NCBI GenBank assembly: GCA_015232455.1
Contig: JADFZQ010000005.1
Coordinates: 1 to 64,000, forward strand
DNA length: 64,000 bases
From: Desulfamplus sp.
GTDB taxonomy: Bacteria; Desulfobacterota; Desulfobacteria; Desulfobacterales; Desulfobacteraceae
Reading direction: 5' to 3'
The notes under the pieces: generated by a model
Seen by the model: only the letters and a program-made list of their open reading frames with translations
What the model was told of the DNA's origin: nothing
Database searches by the model: none
In this document: positions 25,801 to 34,805 of the stretch, piece by piece
Layout of the letters: each line of letters starts with the position of its first letter
Position numbering within the stretch: position 1 is the first letter of the stretch
Translations under genes and position numbers: made by a program

Positions 25801-26143
25801 CATCAAACTTATCTACGTCTTTTAGCAGAGCTGCAAAACGGGTGCTGATACGTCCCGGAGCATCTTGATCAGGATCATAATAGATAGAGTTGTCCCAACG
25901 CTCAACAGGAACTTCAACAACTCCGCTCTCTTTGTTAGAAAGCAGTTTCCAGTAATCTGACAAGTTAGACAAGTTATTGGAACCACCCGGAAAACGGCAC
26001 CCAATACCAATAATTGCAATAGGCTCACTCCGCTCTTGACGTAAGGCATCGTATTTCTTACGTATCTCTTTAAGACCAAACAAAGCCCTTTGCAACGGGG
26101 TTAGCTGGTCAAGTCCTGCTGTTTTTGAATTTGTATCACTCAC
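22823..26143 (-). CDS. PKS-D: KS-AT without its own ACP
   Basis: 1106 residues from a GTG start (AGGAG upstream). A short N-terminal docking helix is followed by a full KS (about 40-465; DTACSSSL with Cys216, EAHGTGTSLGDP, KTNFGHLEAA) and a full AT (about 595-930; YSGQGSQ, GHSLGE about 728, AFHS about 831, which points to malonyl-CoA). There is no reductive domain and no carrier. The tail is a charged repeat region of IEQ/IEEKI type (about 990-1050), ending in IQQIQTMNQLMQRHLKIL. A similar helix (AQMRAMSDLMHHQLDVL) sits between the carrier and the aminotransferase in NRPS-F. PKS-D plus the first ACP of NRPS-F would together make one mycosubtilin-like extension module that leaves a beta-keto group for amination. 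Confidence 0.92.
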   Translation of the reverse strand: MSDTNSKTAGLDQLTPLQRALFGLKEIRKKYDALRQERSEPIAIIGIGCRFPGGSNNLSNLSDYWKLLSNKESGVVEVPVERWDNSIYYDPDQDAPGRISTRFAALLKDVDKFDAAFFRITPREARSMDPQQRLLLEVAWEALENANIAPHTLAKSNIGVFIGIMGLDYGTNLMGSGDPEDIDAYFGTGNTLGLAAGRLSYFLKLNGPSFSLDTACSSSLVALHLASRSLRDKECNMALVGGVNIILAPEISVSFSKSHLMAPDGKSKTFDASADGYVRGEGCGVICIKRLSDAIKDGDRIWAVVRGSAVNHDGPSGGLTVPSAPAQEAVIRQALNMANLKPEDIDYIEAHGTGTSLGDPIEVGALSRVFTNPRENPLLIGSVKTNFGHLEAAAGMASLLKIVAGLQNQTIPAQLYFNTPNPKINWSSIPIKVASDHVPWNIGDRVRNAGISGFSFGGTNAHVIVSEAPKLSEISNYKENSKEEGKTTFVRQVHLLPISARSNEALKALADRYINFLDSSQQNLNDSSQPDLDTPNILNFKDICHTAATSRSHFEHRMAIVAENSEKAISLLKTAAEKGADQDLFYGKSPANPKIVFLYSGQGSQYPNMGLELYQTQPIFKQAMDRCFAFIEKSASNQSDKLKLSKQLPKSLFEIMFPLPKLQELEKNSDSSQPAQPIRPFNIFSLKPVIGTSDLDKTLYTQPAMFILEYALTELWKSWGVFPNAVMGHSLGEYGAACAAGVFTPEEALNLIIERAYLMNQITDKGKMVSVFAPIQKVQEALKPFEEKVSIAAINGPEIILISGFADAVDNVVKDLESQRIRSMQINISTAFHSPLTEQIMVNFQKIAQTISYKTPIFPVISNLTGKPIGAEICSPDYWCQHMRQPVQFVNSLLYIHKNYNTMLEIGPSPNLIDLDMTLPESLFVENGLEKKSDIRRLSSLSPRVPDTMRILRSLGELYVAGVDVDWKRFEAPFSHSKVLLPNYPFQRERHWIDRKIDKNIEQAIELNIEQHIEEKIDQNIEIKPEQKIKIGVEQNIEEKINQKLVKEPQMSNTQKSILQEPHTFNSISASSTPTNDTMEGIMIQQIQTMNQLMQRHLKILKNNCN

Positions 26144-26474
26144 AGTTCTAAAACTCCTGTTTTTGTTAATTTGAAATATCTAAACAATCATTAATTGTCA
26201 GAATCAAGATACCCAAGATAAAAGGATTTTCAAGATTTTGCTATTATATCCCGCCTTATCCTTCTATCCTTATCCTGCCAATCTTAATTCTGAATCACGG
26301 ATTAACAAGATTACACAAATTCCACTGATTTTTAATACATGGTTCTATACTGTTCAAGGTCATAAACTGAGCCTATCTAAACTGTAGAGACGCAAGGACG
26401 TGCGTATCTACTTAAATATAAAAAGCTCATTTTATGCCCATTTAGAGTATACTTAAAACTTTCAATTCCTATTA
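26144..26474. other. Spacer between PKS-C and PKS-D with repeat remnants
   Basis: No gene is visible. It holds 'gtcagaatcaagat' and 'atcacggattaacaagatta' type remnants at about 26198-26320 and, at 26384-26411, a degenerate copy of the 28-nt GTAGAGACG palindrome. No promoter or terminator stands out; PKS-C and PKS-D could still be cotranscribed. Confidence 0.5.
26384..26411. repeat. Degenerate 28-nt GTAGAGACG palindrome (intergenic)
   Basis: The left arm GTAGAGACGCAAGG and right arm ACGTGCGTATCTAC pair with a few mismatches. It has the same length and ends as the two perfect in-gene copies. Confidence 0.7.
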
Positions 26475-29400
26475 CTATAATCCAGACAAAAGGTCTCTCA
26501 ACTCATCATCAATCGCAGCTTCTAAATTGGCTTCATTCATGTTTGTTATTTCTGATAAAAGCAAATCAGAGTCATTTGTCGAAAGAGTATTGCTGCTGCT
26601 CTTTTCAGTAACTCCGCTCTTTTCAGCAGCTAATGCTGATTGAGTTGCATCTTTGTTCGATTCTTGGTTTCTCTGCTGGGCTGATTCTTTATCCAAAAGA
26701 GGCTCTACCGTTTCAAGCAGACATTGGCACATACTTTGAACTGTAGGAAAGTCAAACGCAAAGGTAGCAGGAAGAGCATGACCTAAATCAGCTTCAAGCT
26801 GCTCTTTTAATTCAATTGCCATAAGCGAATTCAACCCATAATCAAAAAGGCTGAGTTCAGGGTCAATAGAGACATCAGATGAAATATCCAATATAGTTAC
26901 AACTCTTTTGCAGATATGATCGCTTACCCAATTGTGCCTTTGACCAGATGGTATTCTTCTCAAAGTATTCAGCATATTTTCAGCTTCTTTCATACTTTGA
27001 GCTTGTCCCATACTTTGAGCTTGTCCCATACTTTGAGCTTGTCTGGTAGATTCTCCAAAAGATTGTGAATGAATCTCTTTTGCCAAATTTGTTTCATCTG
27101 CTTTGCTCTCTTTGTCAGATATAAGAAGCTCTGACAAAAATTGAGTATCTCCACCTTGACCTGCACGAGAGACAAAACGAGACCACTCAACTGAGAAGAG
27201 ACCAACTTGCGGAGGCATCAATTTTAAATCTAACCCAAACATCGCAAGATTGGTCTCTGAGGACAAGGGTTCAATACCTGCTGAATGCCACCTGTTAGTT
27301 ACTCCTGCATTATGCTGAGAAGCCATGCCGCTCTCTTTCCAAGGTCCATAGTTGATGCTTACAGCTTTAATGCCTTCTAATCTAAGCTGATGTGCAAACG
27401 CATCAAGAAAACAATTTGCTGCTGCATAACTGCCTTGTGCAGGAGAACCCATAACAGAAGATATAGAAGAGAAAAAAACTACAAATTCAAGCTCTGTAAG
27501 CTTAGTTTTTCTTTTTTCTATGCAGAGGTATAGATTGATTGAGCCAGTAACTTTTGGGGCTAAGATAGAGTGAAATCTACTACGATTTTGTTTTAATAAA
27601 ATTCCATCATCAATTGTGCCAGCAGCATGAATAATACCAGACAGCGGCAAGCCTCTTTGTTCAATATCAATAAATATCTTCTCTAAATATTCTAAATTCG
27701 TAATATCTGCTAAATAAACTTGAACATCAGCACCTTGATTTATCATGCTGTCAATTTGTGCTTTAGCAGATTCATTTGGAGATTTGCGTCCTATCAACAC
27801 AAGGTGTTCTGCACCAAGATTAATTAGATGCTTGGCTGTTAAAAGCCCCAACGAACCAAGTCCGCCAGTAATCAGATAGACACCATTTGATTTTAATGTT
27901 GAAGAGTGTTTTATAGAAGTTTCGTGCGGTTTTATAGAAGTTGAAGAAGGATTAACAGCAATAGCTTTAAGAGTATGTTCAGGTAAACGAGTCAAACGTT
28001 TTACAAATCGTCCTGATTCTCCTATCGCTATTTGGCGATCTTCTCCTTGTTGGTTATCTCCTTTATTTACAAGCTCTTTCATAAGTAAAGAAGCATAATT
28101 GCTCAACGAACTTCCAGCAATTAAATCAACACATTTACACGTATGTTCAGTAAATTGATTTGGAAACTCAAGCCCGATAGTCATTGCAAGACCCCAAAGC
28201 GGGGATTGAAGCACTCCATCTAAATGAACACCTGATGAAATAGTTTGTGAACTAACATGTGAATCAGAAGATATAGCAGGTTTTAAATCAGGTACAATTG
28301 ACTGTGATCCATAAGTAATAATCCATAACGGCAGAAGTGCTGAACTCTCTGACATCTGGGCTTGAATTAGATGTAAAATTGAGATTATGCCTTTATCTTG
28401 GCTTTCAATGATTTTGTTATCTGAAATATAGCTTTCCAGATAAGTATGTTGCCCCTCCCCAGCCCTCCCCAAGGGGAGGGAGGAACTATTCCCCCTCTCC
28501 ATTGGGGAGGGGGGCGGGGGTGGGGCAACAGGAGTTGCCAATATACTCCAAAGGTGAACTATTCCACGTATCTGGCTATTTGACTCTTTTGAAGTTTGTT
28601 TTAGAATCTGTAAAAGAGTTCTGAACTGTTCAGGTTTATTTGGATCAAGTTGATAACTATCTGTTTTATTAGAATCCTTTTTACTAAAATCCCCTCCAAC
28701 ATTTGCAAAAGCAATGATTGATTGTCCGCCTGCTTGTTCTATATTTTTAGATAAAATAGAGCCAATACTTAGACCATACTCTTTGGTTGAATTATAAGTG
28801 CTTGGATTATCAGATAGAATAAGCCACACTCCAGCAATTGAAGAAGATTCAATATTTGAGGTCTCAATATTTAACGGCTTAGATCTCCAGACTGGCTGAT
28901 ACAAAAATTTCTTGATATTTTGAACATTCTGAATATCTAATAAACTATTTTTAACCTCTCTAAATTCAAAGCCCTTTACTTGAATAGTAATTCCATCTTT
29001 GTCAAACCAGCAGATATCGCCTTTAAATCTCTCTTTCTCCTTATCTATTGGGTCTGTAAGTTTTACATATCCCCAAAGATCGTTAGAGTCATCTGCCTTA
29101 GCAGTGTTGTTTGATTTATTGTTATTGTTTATTTTAATCTGCCTTAACAATTCTAAATGCCCTACTGCAAACGGCATAAAAGATGATGATTCAGTGTTTG
29201 ACGAATCAATATCTTTTCCATTTCTGCCAAAACTTCCTAAAATCTGAAAACCAGCATCTAAGAAACCGGGATATACAGGATAATCTTCTAAATTATCTGG
29301 AATCTTAGGCACTCTGATTTTAAATAGAGCTTCTTCGTCACTGCTCCAGATGGTATCTATCCAACGGAAAGATTCCCCCCAATTATAACCGCTTTTTGCA

Positions 29401-32400
29401 AGCTCTTGATAAAATGCTGAACCTCTTCTTATTTGGGTGCAGCGGGATTGAATTGATTGAATAGCTGAATAATCAATATTGTCGATGTTTTTCTTTGACT
29501 GAACAGTTCGTGATACACTACCATCACTACAATTTAGCATATCTGTTTTACTATATCCTATCTTTCCGCGACAATGGGTTTGCCATTCCACTGACTTTGA
29601 CTTTAAATTTTCAGAATCAGAGTCAACACTTAGTATTTTTGCACTAAATCCAGAGTGATTAAGATTGGCATGGCTAATATTGACACGATTAATATCACTC
29701 TTTTCAAGAGGTTCAGATTGCATTGGGTCTAAAATCAACTGAACAGTTCGGGTTAAAGATGCTCCATCTTCTGTTTCAAGAAACATTGGCTGTGCAAAGA
29801 CTAAATCTTTGACTGTTGTAATTGAGTTAATATTTGTGTGTTCATCAACAGAAGCAACACCATCAAAAAGATGTTGGGCAGCAGTTAGTAAAAGCACTAT
29901 ATAGCCAGCCGCAGGCACTACAGTTCTGTTAAAAATACGGTGATCTTGTAAATGTTTGGGATAATCAGATTGTAATGTGTTTTGAAATCTTATCTGCTCT
30001 AAAAGCGGAAGCTCCAAGCGGACTCCAAGTAATGGGTGTACCTTACTAATGCTGGTTAGTTGGTCTCCTTGTGGAGTTAAGGTCTTTGACTTATCTGCTG
30101 TTGATTTTACTAAAATTGGTTTATCTGAACTCGAACCCTCTTTTAGCTCTTCAATCCAGCAATATTTTCTATCAAACGGATAAAATGGCGGATCAAGATT
30201 AGTAACTTCAACATCAGCATAAACTTTATCCCAATTAACAGCTATCCCTTGAATATACGCTTTAGCAAGATAAGGCAGAAAATCTTGCAAAGATATTGAT
30301 TTTATGCCTCTACGAGCTATCTCTGTCAGGGTAGTTTTATCAACCGTCTTTGGTAAGGCAGCGTTATCAATTATCTCTGTTACTTTAATTTTCAACAAAT
30401 TATCAGGAATATCAGAAGATTTATCTTTTAGAATGCGGATTGAGGGTAGATTTGGTTTAATATTTCTTAAATCTTGTTTTTTTAAATATTGTGTATTGCT
30501 GCTGATTGTAAGGTATAGAGCATCAGCAAGGCTGAACACACCAGCTATGCACGAGGCAACTAATTCGCCATCATTTCCATCAAAAATAAGCAGATCAGGC
30601 TCAAGACCAAACTCTATCAACTGCTTTGCCAAAGCATATTCAAAAATAAATGAAGATGTCTGTGGAAGCTCTTGCAGGCTATGTTGAGGGATCAAATCAG
30701 ATAAAGTTTTTTCGCACTCTGAAATTGTATTTTGAAAAATTTTGAAAACGTGATTCTCTTTATCAAATTGTGGAAATGGAAGATTGAAAACTCCACCAGT
30801 AAAAAACAAACCGATCTTAGCTGTTTGACGGACATGATTAAAAACTATTTTTTCCCCTTTTGTGATTTCACCTAATTTGGTGGATAAGCTGATATTTTGA
30901 AGTAACTCAGATAGTTCTTCAATTGTAGTTCCGTTAACAACTAAACGATATGGAAAATGGTTTCTTCCTGTGTTAGCTGATTTACAGATTGAAGATAGAT
31001 TCTCTTTTGATTTACTTGAATCTAATGATTTAGCTGAATCTGAATCCAATAACTTTGTAGTCAAAAATTCAGCCCATTTTTTTGCTGATTCTCTTAATGC
31101 AGATTCTGATTTTGCAGATAGGCATAAAATTTCTGTTTTTTGTATAGGCATGACAGACGTAGAGACGCACGGCCGTGCGTCTCTACACTCATAATATTCT
31201 CCGCATTTTTCAAAGGTTTTATCAAGCAGAGGCGGCTCACTAACTATAATATGAGCGTTTGTTCCTGAAAAACCAAAAGAGGAAATCCCTGCTGTCCGCA
31301 GCCTATCTCCCTCTTTCCATGGCGTAAGTTCTGTATTGACCTGAATCGGCAGATTTTCCCACTCAACACGCGGATTTGGCTTTTTAAAATGCAGATGAGG
31401 CGGAATATACCCATGATTAAGTGATAGAACCACCTTTAAAAGCGATGCCATACCAGCAGCAGCTTCTAAATGACCAAAATTTGTCTTGACCGAGCCGATT
31501 TTAAGCGGTTGTTTAGAATTGCGATTACTGCTGAAAACAGCACCTAAAGCCTCAATTTCAATTGGATCACCAAGTGCTGTGCCTGTTCCATGAGCTTCAA
31601 TATAGTCAATTTGATCGGGAGTGAGACCAGCTTCAGATAATGCTGAACGAATAACCTTTTCTTGAGCAGGTCCTGACGGGACAGTAAACCCGCCAGAAGG
31701 TCCATCTTGATTTAAAGCAGAACCACGAATCAAGGCAAGCACGCGATCTTTTTGAGGCACAACATCAGAGAGCCGTTTTAGAACAACAACGCCGCATCCT
31801 TCGCCACGCACATAACCATTAGCAGAGGCATCAAAAGTTTTGCAGCGACCGTCAGGGGAGAGCATTCGGGCTTTACAGAAATTAACTGTGCCAGCAGGAC
31901 CAAGAGTTAAGTTTACACCGCCGGCAAGGGCAAGGTTACACTCTCTATTCCTAAGGCTTTGGCAGGCAAGATGAAGAGCAACTAAAGATGATGAACAGGC
32001 TGTATCAAGCACAAAACTTGGACCAGTTAAACCAAGAAGATAAGAAAGCCGTCCAGCAGCAGGTCCTAAAGTGCCGCCAGTTCCAGAAAAGGCATCTATT
32101 TTACTCAAATCGCCATTTCCAAAAAGTAAAAATCCATATTCAAAAGCAGTAGCACCTAAAAATACACCAACAGACTCAGCATAGATTTTTGAAGGAGGAA
32201 TTAAAGCGTGTTCCAACGCTTCCCACGCAACTTCAAGCACAAGTCTGTGCTGTGGGTCCATACGTGCAGCTTCGCGAGGAGATAGACCAAAAAAAAGGCT
32301 GTCAAATCTATCAACAGGTCCAAGAAACCCTCCATAACGGCAATACATCTTGCCTATTGCATCAGGATTGGGATCAAAACAAGAATCTATATCCCAACGA

Positions 32401-34691
32401 TAATGAGGGACTTCAACTATTGCATCTTTTCCATTTTTAAGTAAATCCCAATACTTAGAAGGAGTATCAGCTCCTCCCGGAAATCTGCACCCCATACCGA
32501 TAATTGCAATTGGTTCACTTTTTTGAGTCTTTAAAACATTGTGTTCTTTTTGAAGCGATTCATATTTCTTCTGCATTCCCTTAAGAGCAATAAGAGCCTG
32601 CTTTACTGGAGATATTGTTTTACCATCTTCTTTTTGAGATTTGTCTGTTTTTGCATTTTTCTCAGTTTGTTGGCTCTTATCAAGTTGCAAGCTCTTATCA
32701 GATTGCAGGCTCTTATCAGGTTGCAGGCTCTTATCAGGTTGTATTCTCTTATCAACTTCTTGAGTTTGTTGGTTTTTCTCAGTTTTTTCCAAATTTAACC
32801 AACAATGTTTACGTTCAAACGGATAGTTTGGAAGATTGCCATTAAAAATTGGAACATCAGAATATATAGAATCCCAATCTATTCTAAATCCATCAATATA
32901 TGCTTTAGCTATATCTGAAATAAAGAGATGACGATTGTTTGAAGTAAATTTACCATTTAAAGCAAAATCTTTAATATATGATGCCTCTGGAGTCTGTTTG
33001 TAAAAAATACCTGCTGGTTTATCTCCTTTTGCAAATTCTTTAAGAAGTTTGGCAGCTTCAGTTACAGAGTCAATCTTAATAACAACAGATAAACGATACA
33101 AAAAATGTGTTCGACCTGCATTTGCAGCTTTACAAAGGGAGGCAATATCTTTTTGAGGTGTTTTTAAAAGAATATCAGCCCATAACTCAGATAAAACAAA
33201 AAGAGCTTGTTCAGATTTAGCAGAAATACACAATATTTCATATTTTGTCAGCTCATAATGGTTGGCAATAGGTGAAGATTCAGCCTCCTCAAGAATAATA
33301 TGAGCGTTAGTGCCTGAAAAGCCAAACGATGAGATTCCTGCAAACCTCTGTTTATTAGGCTGATTTGCCCAACCACTTAAAGCTGTATTGACTTTTAATG
33401 GGAGTTTTTCCCATTCAATGCGGGGATTTGGATTGTTAAAATGAATATTAGGCGGAATTTGATTATTATTTAATGAAAGAACTACCTTTATAAAAGATGC
33501 CATACCAGCAGCAGCTTCTAAATGACCAAAATTTGTCTTTACTGAACCTACTTTTAATGGCGATAATTTCCTTTGAGCAGAGTTAAATACAGAATGTAAT
33601 GCCTCAATCTCAATAGGATCACCTAAAGATGTTCCAGTTCCATGAGCTTCAACATAATCAATTTCATCAGGGTTAAGAGAGGCATTAGATAATGCTGATA
33701 GAATGACTCTCTCTTGAGCTGGTCCTGAAGGGACTGTAAATCCGCCAGAAGGTCCATCTTGATTTATAGAAGAGCCTCGAATTAAGGCAAGCACAAAATC
33801 TTTTTTTAGATCAACATCAGACAGTCGTTTTAACACAACAACGCCGCACCCTTCACCACGCACATAACCATCAGCAGACGAGTCAAATGTTTTGCAATAC
33901 CCATCAGGGGAGAGCATACGGGCTTTGCAAAAAACAATGTTTGATTCAGGAGTTAAAATAAGATTGACTCCTCCAACTAAAGCTAAATTACACTCATTAA
34001 GGCGAAGACTTTGACATGCAAGATGAATGGCAACCAAAGATGATGAGCAAGCAGTATCTACAATAAAACTTGGACCTGTAAGACCCAATATATAGGATAG
34101 ACGACCAGCAGCAGGACCTAATGCCCCGCCAGTGCCGGTATAAGCATCAACAGAGGTTGGATCTCCTTGACCAGAGAGCATAAGTCCATAATCATAAGTA
34201 GTTATCCCTACAAATACTCCTGTCATTGAGCCTTTAAGGCTTGATGGAGGAATTTGTGCATTTTCTAAAGCCTCCCATGCAACTTCTAAAATCAATCGCT
34301 GCTGTGGATCCATGCGGGCTGCTTCTCGTGGAGATATTCCAAAAAAACGGCTGTCAAATTTATCAACTGAACTTATAAATCCGCCGTTTTTGCAATACAT
34401 TTTGCCCGGGGCATCAGGATTTGAGTCAAAAAAAGAGGATATATCCCACCTGTCAGGAGGAACTTCAGAAATTGCATCTTTTCCATTTTTAAGAAGTTCC
34501 CAATATTTAGAAGGAGTATCAGCTCCTCCCGGAAAACGGCACCCCATACCAATAACGGCAATGGGTTCTGTTTTTTCAGCTTTTAAATTATTATGTTCTT
34601 TTTGAAGCGATTCATATTTTTTCTGCATTCCCTTGAGTGCAATTAGTGCCTGTTTAACAGGCGAAAGAGTATCTGAATTATTTGAGTTCAT
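26475..34691 (-). CDS. PKS-C: KS-(AT lost)-KS-(AT dead)-DH-KR-ACP
   Basis: 2738 residues from the ATG at 34691; the frame opens further upstream, but that part runs through a repeat. KS1 (about 40-467, DTACSSSL) is followed by a KS-AT linker and a post-AT linker with no AT between them. A 6-residue repeat linker (LQPDKS) and a second copy of the N-terminal docking helix (SPVKQALIALKGMQKKYESL) lead into KS2 (about 723-1150, DTACSSSL). The next segment is an AT relic: the GHSxGE site reads DGNDGE (about 1370), so the catalytic Ser is lost. DH (about 1552-1830) keeps its His (DHRIFNRTVVP) and Asp (FLDAGFQ). KR (about 2267-2480) has LITGGLGSLG and YAAAN, with IDD at the B-type position. ACP reads YGLNSL (about 2613). 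It extends the chain using an AT supplied in trans. Confidence 0.92.
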   Translation of the reverse strand: MNSNNSDTLSPVKQALIALKGMQKKYESLQKEHNNLKAEKTEPIAVIGMGCRFPGGADTPSKYWELLKNGKDAISEVPPDRWDISSFFDSNPDAPGKMYCKNGGFISSVDKFDSRFFGISPREAARMDPQQRLILEVAWEALENAQIPPSSLKGSMTGVFVGITTYDYGLMLSGQGDPTSVDAYTGTGGALGPAAGRLSYILGLTGPSFIVDTACSSSLVAIHLACQSLRLNECNLALVGGVNLILTPESNIVFCKARMLSPDGYCKTFDSSADGYVRGEGCGVVVLKRLSDVDLKKDFVLALIRGSSINQDGPSGGFTVPSGPAQERVILSALSNASLNPDEIDYVEAHGTGTSLGDPIEIEALHSVFNSAQRKLSPLKVGSVKTNFGHLEAAAGMASFIKVVLSLNNNQIPPNIHFNNPNPRIEWEKLPLKVNTALSGWANQPNKQRFAGISSFGFSGTNAHIILEEAESSPIANHYELTKYEILCISAKSEQALFVLSELWADILLKTPQKDIASLCKAANAGRTHFLYRLSVVIKIDSVTEAAKLLKEFAKGDKPAGIFYKQTPEASYIKDFALNGKFTSNNRHLFISDIAKAYIDGFRIDWDSIYSDVPIFNGNLPNYPFERKHCWLNLEKTEKNQQTQEVDKRIQPDKSLQPDKSLQSDKSLQLDKSQQTEKNAKTDKSQKEDGKTISPVKQALIALKGMQKKYESLQKEHNVLKTQKSEPIAIIGMGCRFPGGADTPSKYWDLLKNGKDAIVEVPHYRWDIDSCFDPNPDAIGKMYCRYGGFLGPVDRFDSLFFGLSPREAARMDPQHRLVLEVAWEALEHALIPPSKIYAESVGVFLGATAFEYGFLLFGNGDLSKIDAFSGTGGTLGPAAGRLSYLLGLTGPSFVLDTACSSSLVALHLACQSLRNRECNLALAGGVNLTLGPAGTVNFCKARMLSPDGRCKTFDASANGYVRGEGCGVVVLKRLSDVVPQKDRVLALIRGSALNQDGPSGGFTVPSGPAQEKVIRSALSEAGLTPDQIDYIEAHGTGTALGDPIEIEALGAVFSSNRNSKQPLKIGSVKTNFGHLEAAAGMASLLKVVLSLNHGYIPPHLHFKKPNPRVEWENLPIQVNTELTPWKEGDRLRTAGISSFGFSGTNAHIIVSEPPLLDKTFEKCGEYYECRDARPCVSTSVMPIQKTEILCLSAKSESALRESAKKWAEFLTTKLLDSDSAKSLDSSKSKENLSSICKSANTGRNHFPYRLVVNGTTIEELSELLQNISLSTKLGEITKGEKIVFNHVRQTAKIGLFFTGGVFNLPFPQFDKENHVFKIFQNTISECEKTLSDLIPQHSLQELPQTSSFIFEYALAKQLIEFGLEPDLLIFDGNDGELVASCIAGVFSLADALYLTISSNTQYLKKQDLRNIKPNLPSIRILKDKSSDIPDNLLKIKVTEIIDNAALPKTVDKTTLTEIARRGIKSISLQDFLPYLAKAYIQGIAVNWDKVYADVEVTNLDPPFYPFDRKYCWIEELKEGSSSDKPILVKSTADKSKTLTPQGDQLTSISKVHPLLGVRLELPLLEQIRFQNTLQSDYPKHLQDHRIFNRTVVPAAGYIVLLLTAAQHLFDGVASVDEHTNINSITTVKDLVFAQPMFLETEDGASLTRTVQLILDPMQSEPLEKSDINRVNISHANLNHSGFSAKILSVDSDSENLKSKSVEWQTHCRGKIGYSKTDMLNCSDGSVSRTVQSKKNIDNIDYSAIQSIQSRCTQIRRGSAFYQELAKSGYNWGESFRWIDTIWSSDEEALFKIRVPKIPDNLEDYPVYPGFLDAGFQILGSFGRNGKDIDSSNTESSSFMPFAVGHLELLRQIKINNNNKSNNTAKADDSNDLWGYVKLTDPIDKEKERFKGDICWFDKDGITIQVKGFEFREVKNSLLDIQNVQNIKKFLYQPVWRSKPLNIETSNIESSSIAGVWLILSDNPSTYNSTKEYGLSIGSILSKNIEQAGGQSIIAFANVGGDFSKKDSNKTDSYQLDPNKPEQFRTLLQILKQTSKESNSQIRGIVHLWSILATPVAPPPPPSPMERGNSSSLPLGRAGEGQHTYLESYISDNKIIESQDKGIISILHLIQAQMSESSALLPLWIITYGSQSIVPDLKPAISSDSHVSSQTISSGVHLDGVLQSPLWGLAMTIGLEFPNQFTEHTCKCVDLIAGSSLSNYASLLMKELVNKGDNQQGEDRQIAIGESGRFVKRLTRLPEHTLKAIAVNPSSTSIKPHETSIKHSSTLKSNGVYLITGGLGSLGLLTAKHLINLGAEHLVLIGRKSPNESAKAQIDSMINQGADVQVYLADITNLEYLEKIFIDIEQRGLPLSGIIHAAGTIDDGILLKQNRSRFHSILAPKVTGSINLYLCIEKRKTKLTELEFVVFFSSISSVMGSPAQGSYAAANCFLDAFAHQLRLEGIKAVSINYGPWKESGMASQHNAGVTNRWHSAGIEPLSSETNLAMFGLDLKLMPPQVGLFSVEWSRFVSRAGQGGDTQFLSELLISDKESKADETNLAKEIHSQSFGESTRQAQSMGQAQSMGQAQSMKEAENMLNTLRRIPSGQRHNWVSDHICKRVVTILDISSDVSIDPELSLFDYGLNSLMAIELKEQLEADLGHALPATFAFDFPTVQSMCQCLLETVEPLLDKESAQQRNQESNKDATQSALAAEKSGVTEKSSSNTLSTNDSDLLLSEITNMNEANLEAAIDDELRDLLSGL
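26991..27043. repeat. 18-bp tandem repeat in the PKS-C C-terminal linker
   Basis: About three copies of catactttgagcttgtcc, translated as repeated GQAQSM between KR and ACP. This is probably a flexible linker. Confidence 0.8.
28451..28526. repeat. C-rich palindromic repeat inserted in frame in PKS-C
   Basis: Third copy of the family also found at 17138 and 17564. C-rich and G-rich arms are separated by an inner inverted repeat; it is translated as APPPPPSPMERG...LGRAGEGQ in the structural part of the DH-KR region. Confidence 0.85.
31159..31186. repeat. 28-nt perfect palindrome inside PKS-C
   Basis: Identical to 4275-4302 and read in the same frame, giving RDARPCVST, here in the KS2-AT linker. 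The host frame is intact. Confidence 0.9.
32672..32755. repeat. 18-bp tandem repeat in the PKS-C inter-KS linker
   Basis: Four to five copies of an 18-base unit containing gctcttatcaggttgcag, translated as LQPDKS/LQSDKS/LQLDKS. They fill the junction between the first KS half and the second docking helix. Confidence 0.85.
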
Positions 34692-34721
34692 AGCTTCATT
34701 TTTTCCCAATAGTCTTAAACT

Positions 34722-34749
34722 GTAAAGACGCATGACTGTTGCGTCTCTG
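34722..34749. repeat. Degenerate 28-nt palindrome before PKS-C
   Basis: GTAAAGACGCATG pairs imperfectly with TTGCGTCTCTG. It is a worn copy of the GTAGAGACG family in the PKS-B/PKS-C spacer, which otherwise holds nothing. Confidence 0.6.
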
Positions 34750-34805
34750 TTTAGATATAAAAAAGCCCTGTTTACGTCTCATTAAAGTTTGAAAAGAGTA
34801 ATAGT

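Noticed and set aside
34692-34733. Upstream start for PKS-C
   Set aside because: The extension runs through a degenerate dispersed palindrome and adds residues unlike the docking helix that follows the internal ATG.
4275-34749. 28-nt palindromes as a CRISPR array
   Set aside because: The copies are isolated, kilobases apart, partly inside coding sequence, and there are no regular spacers or cas genes.
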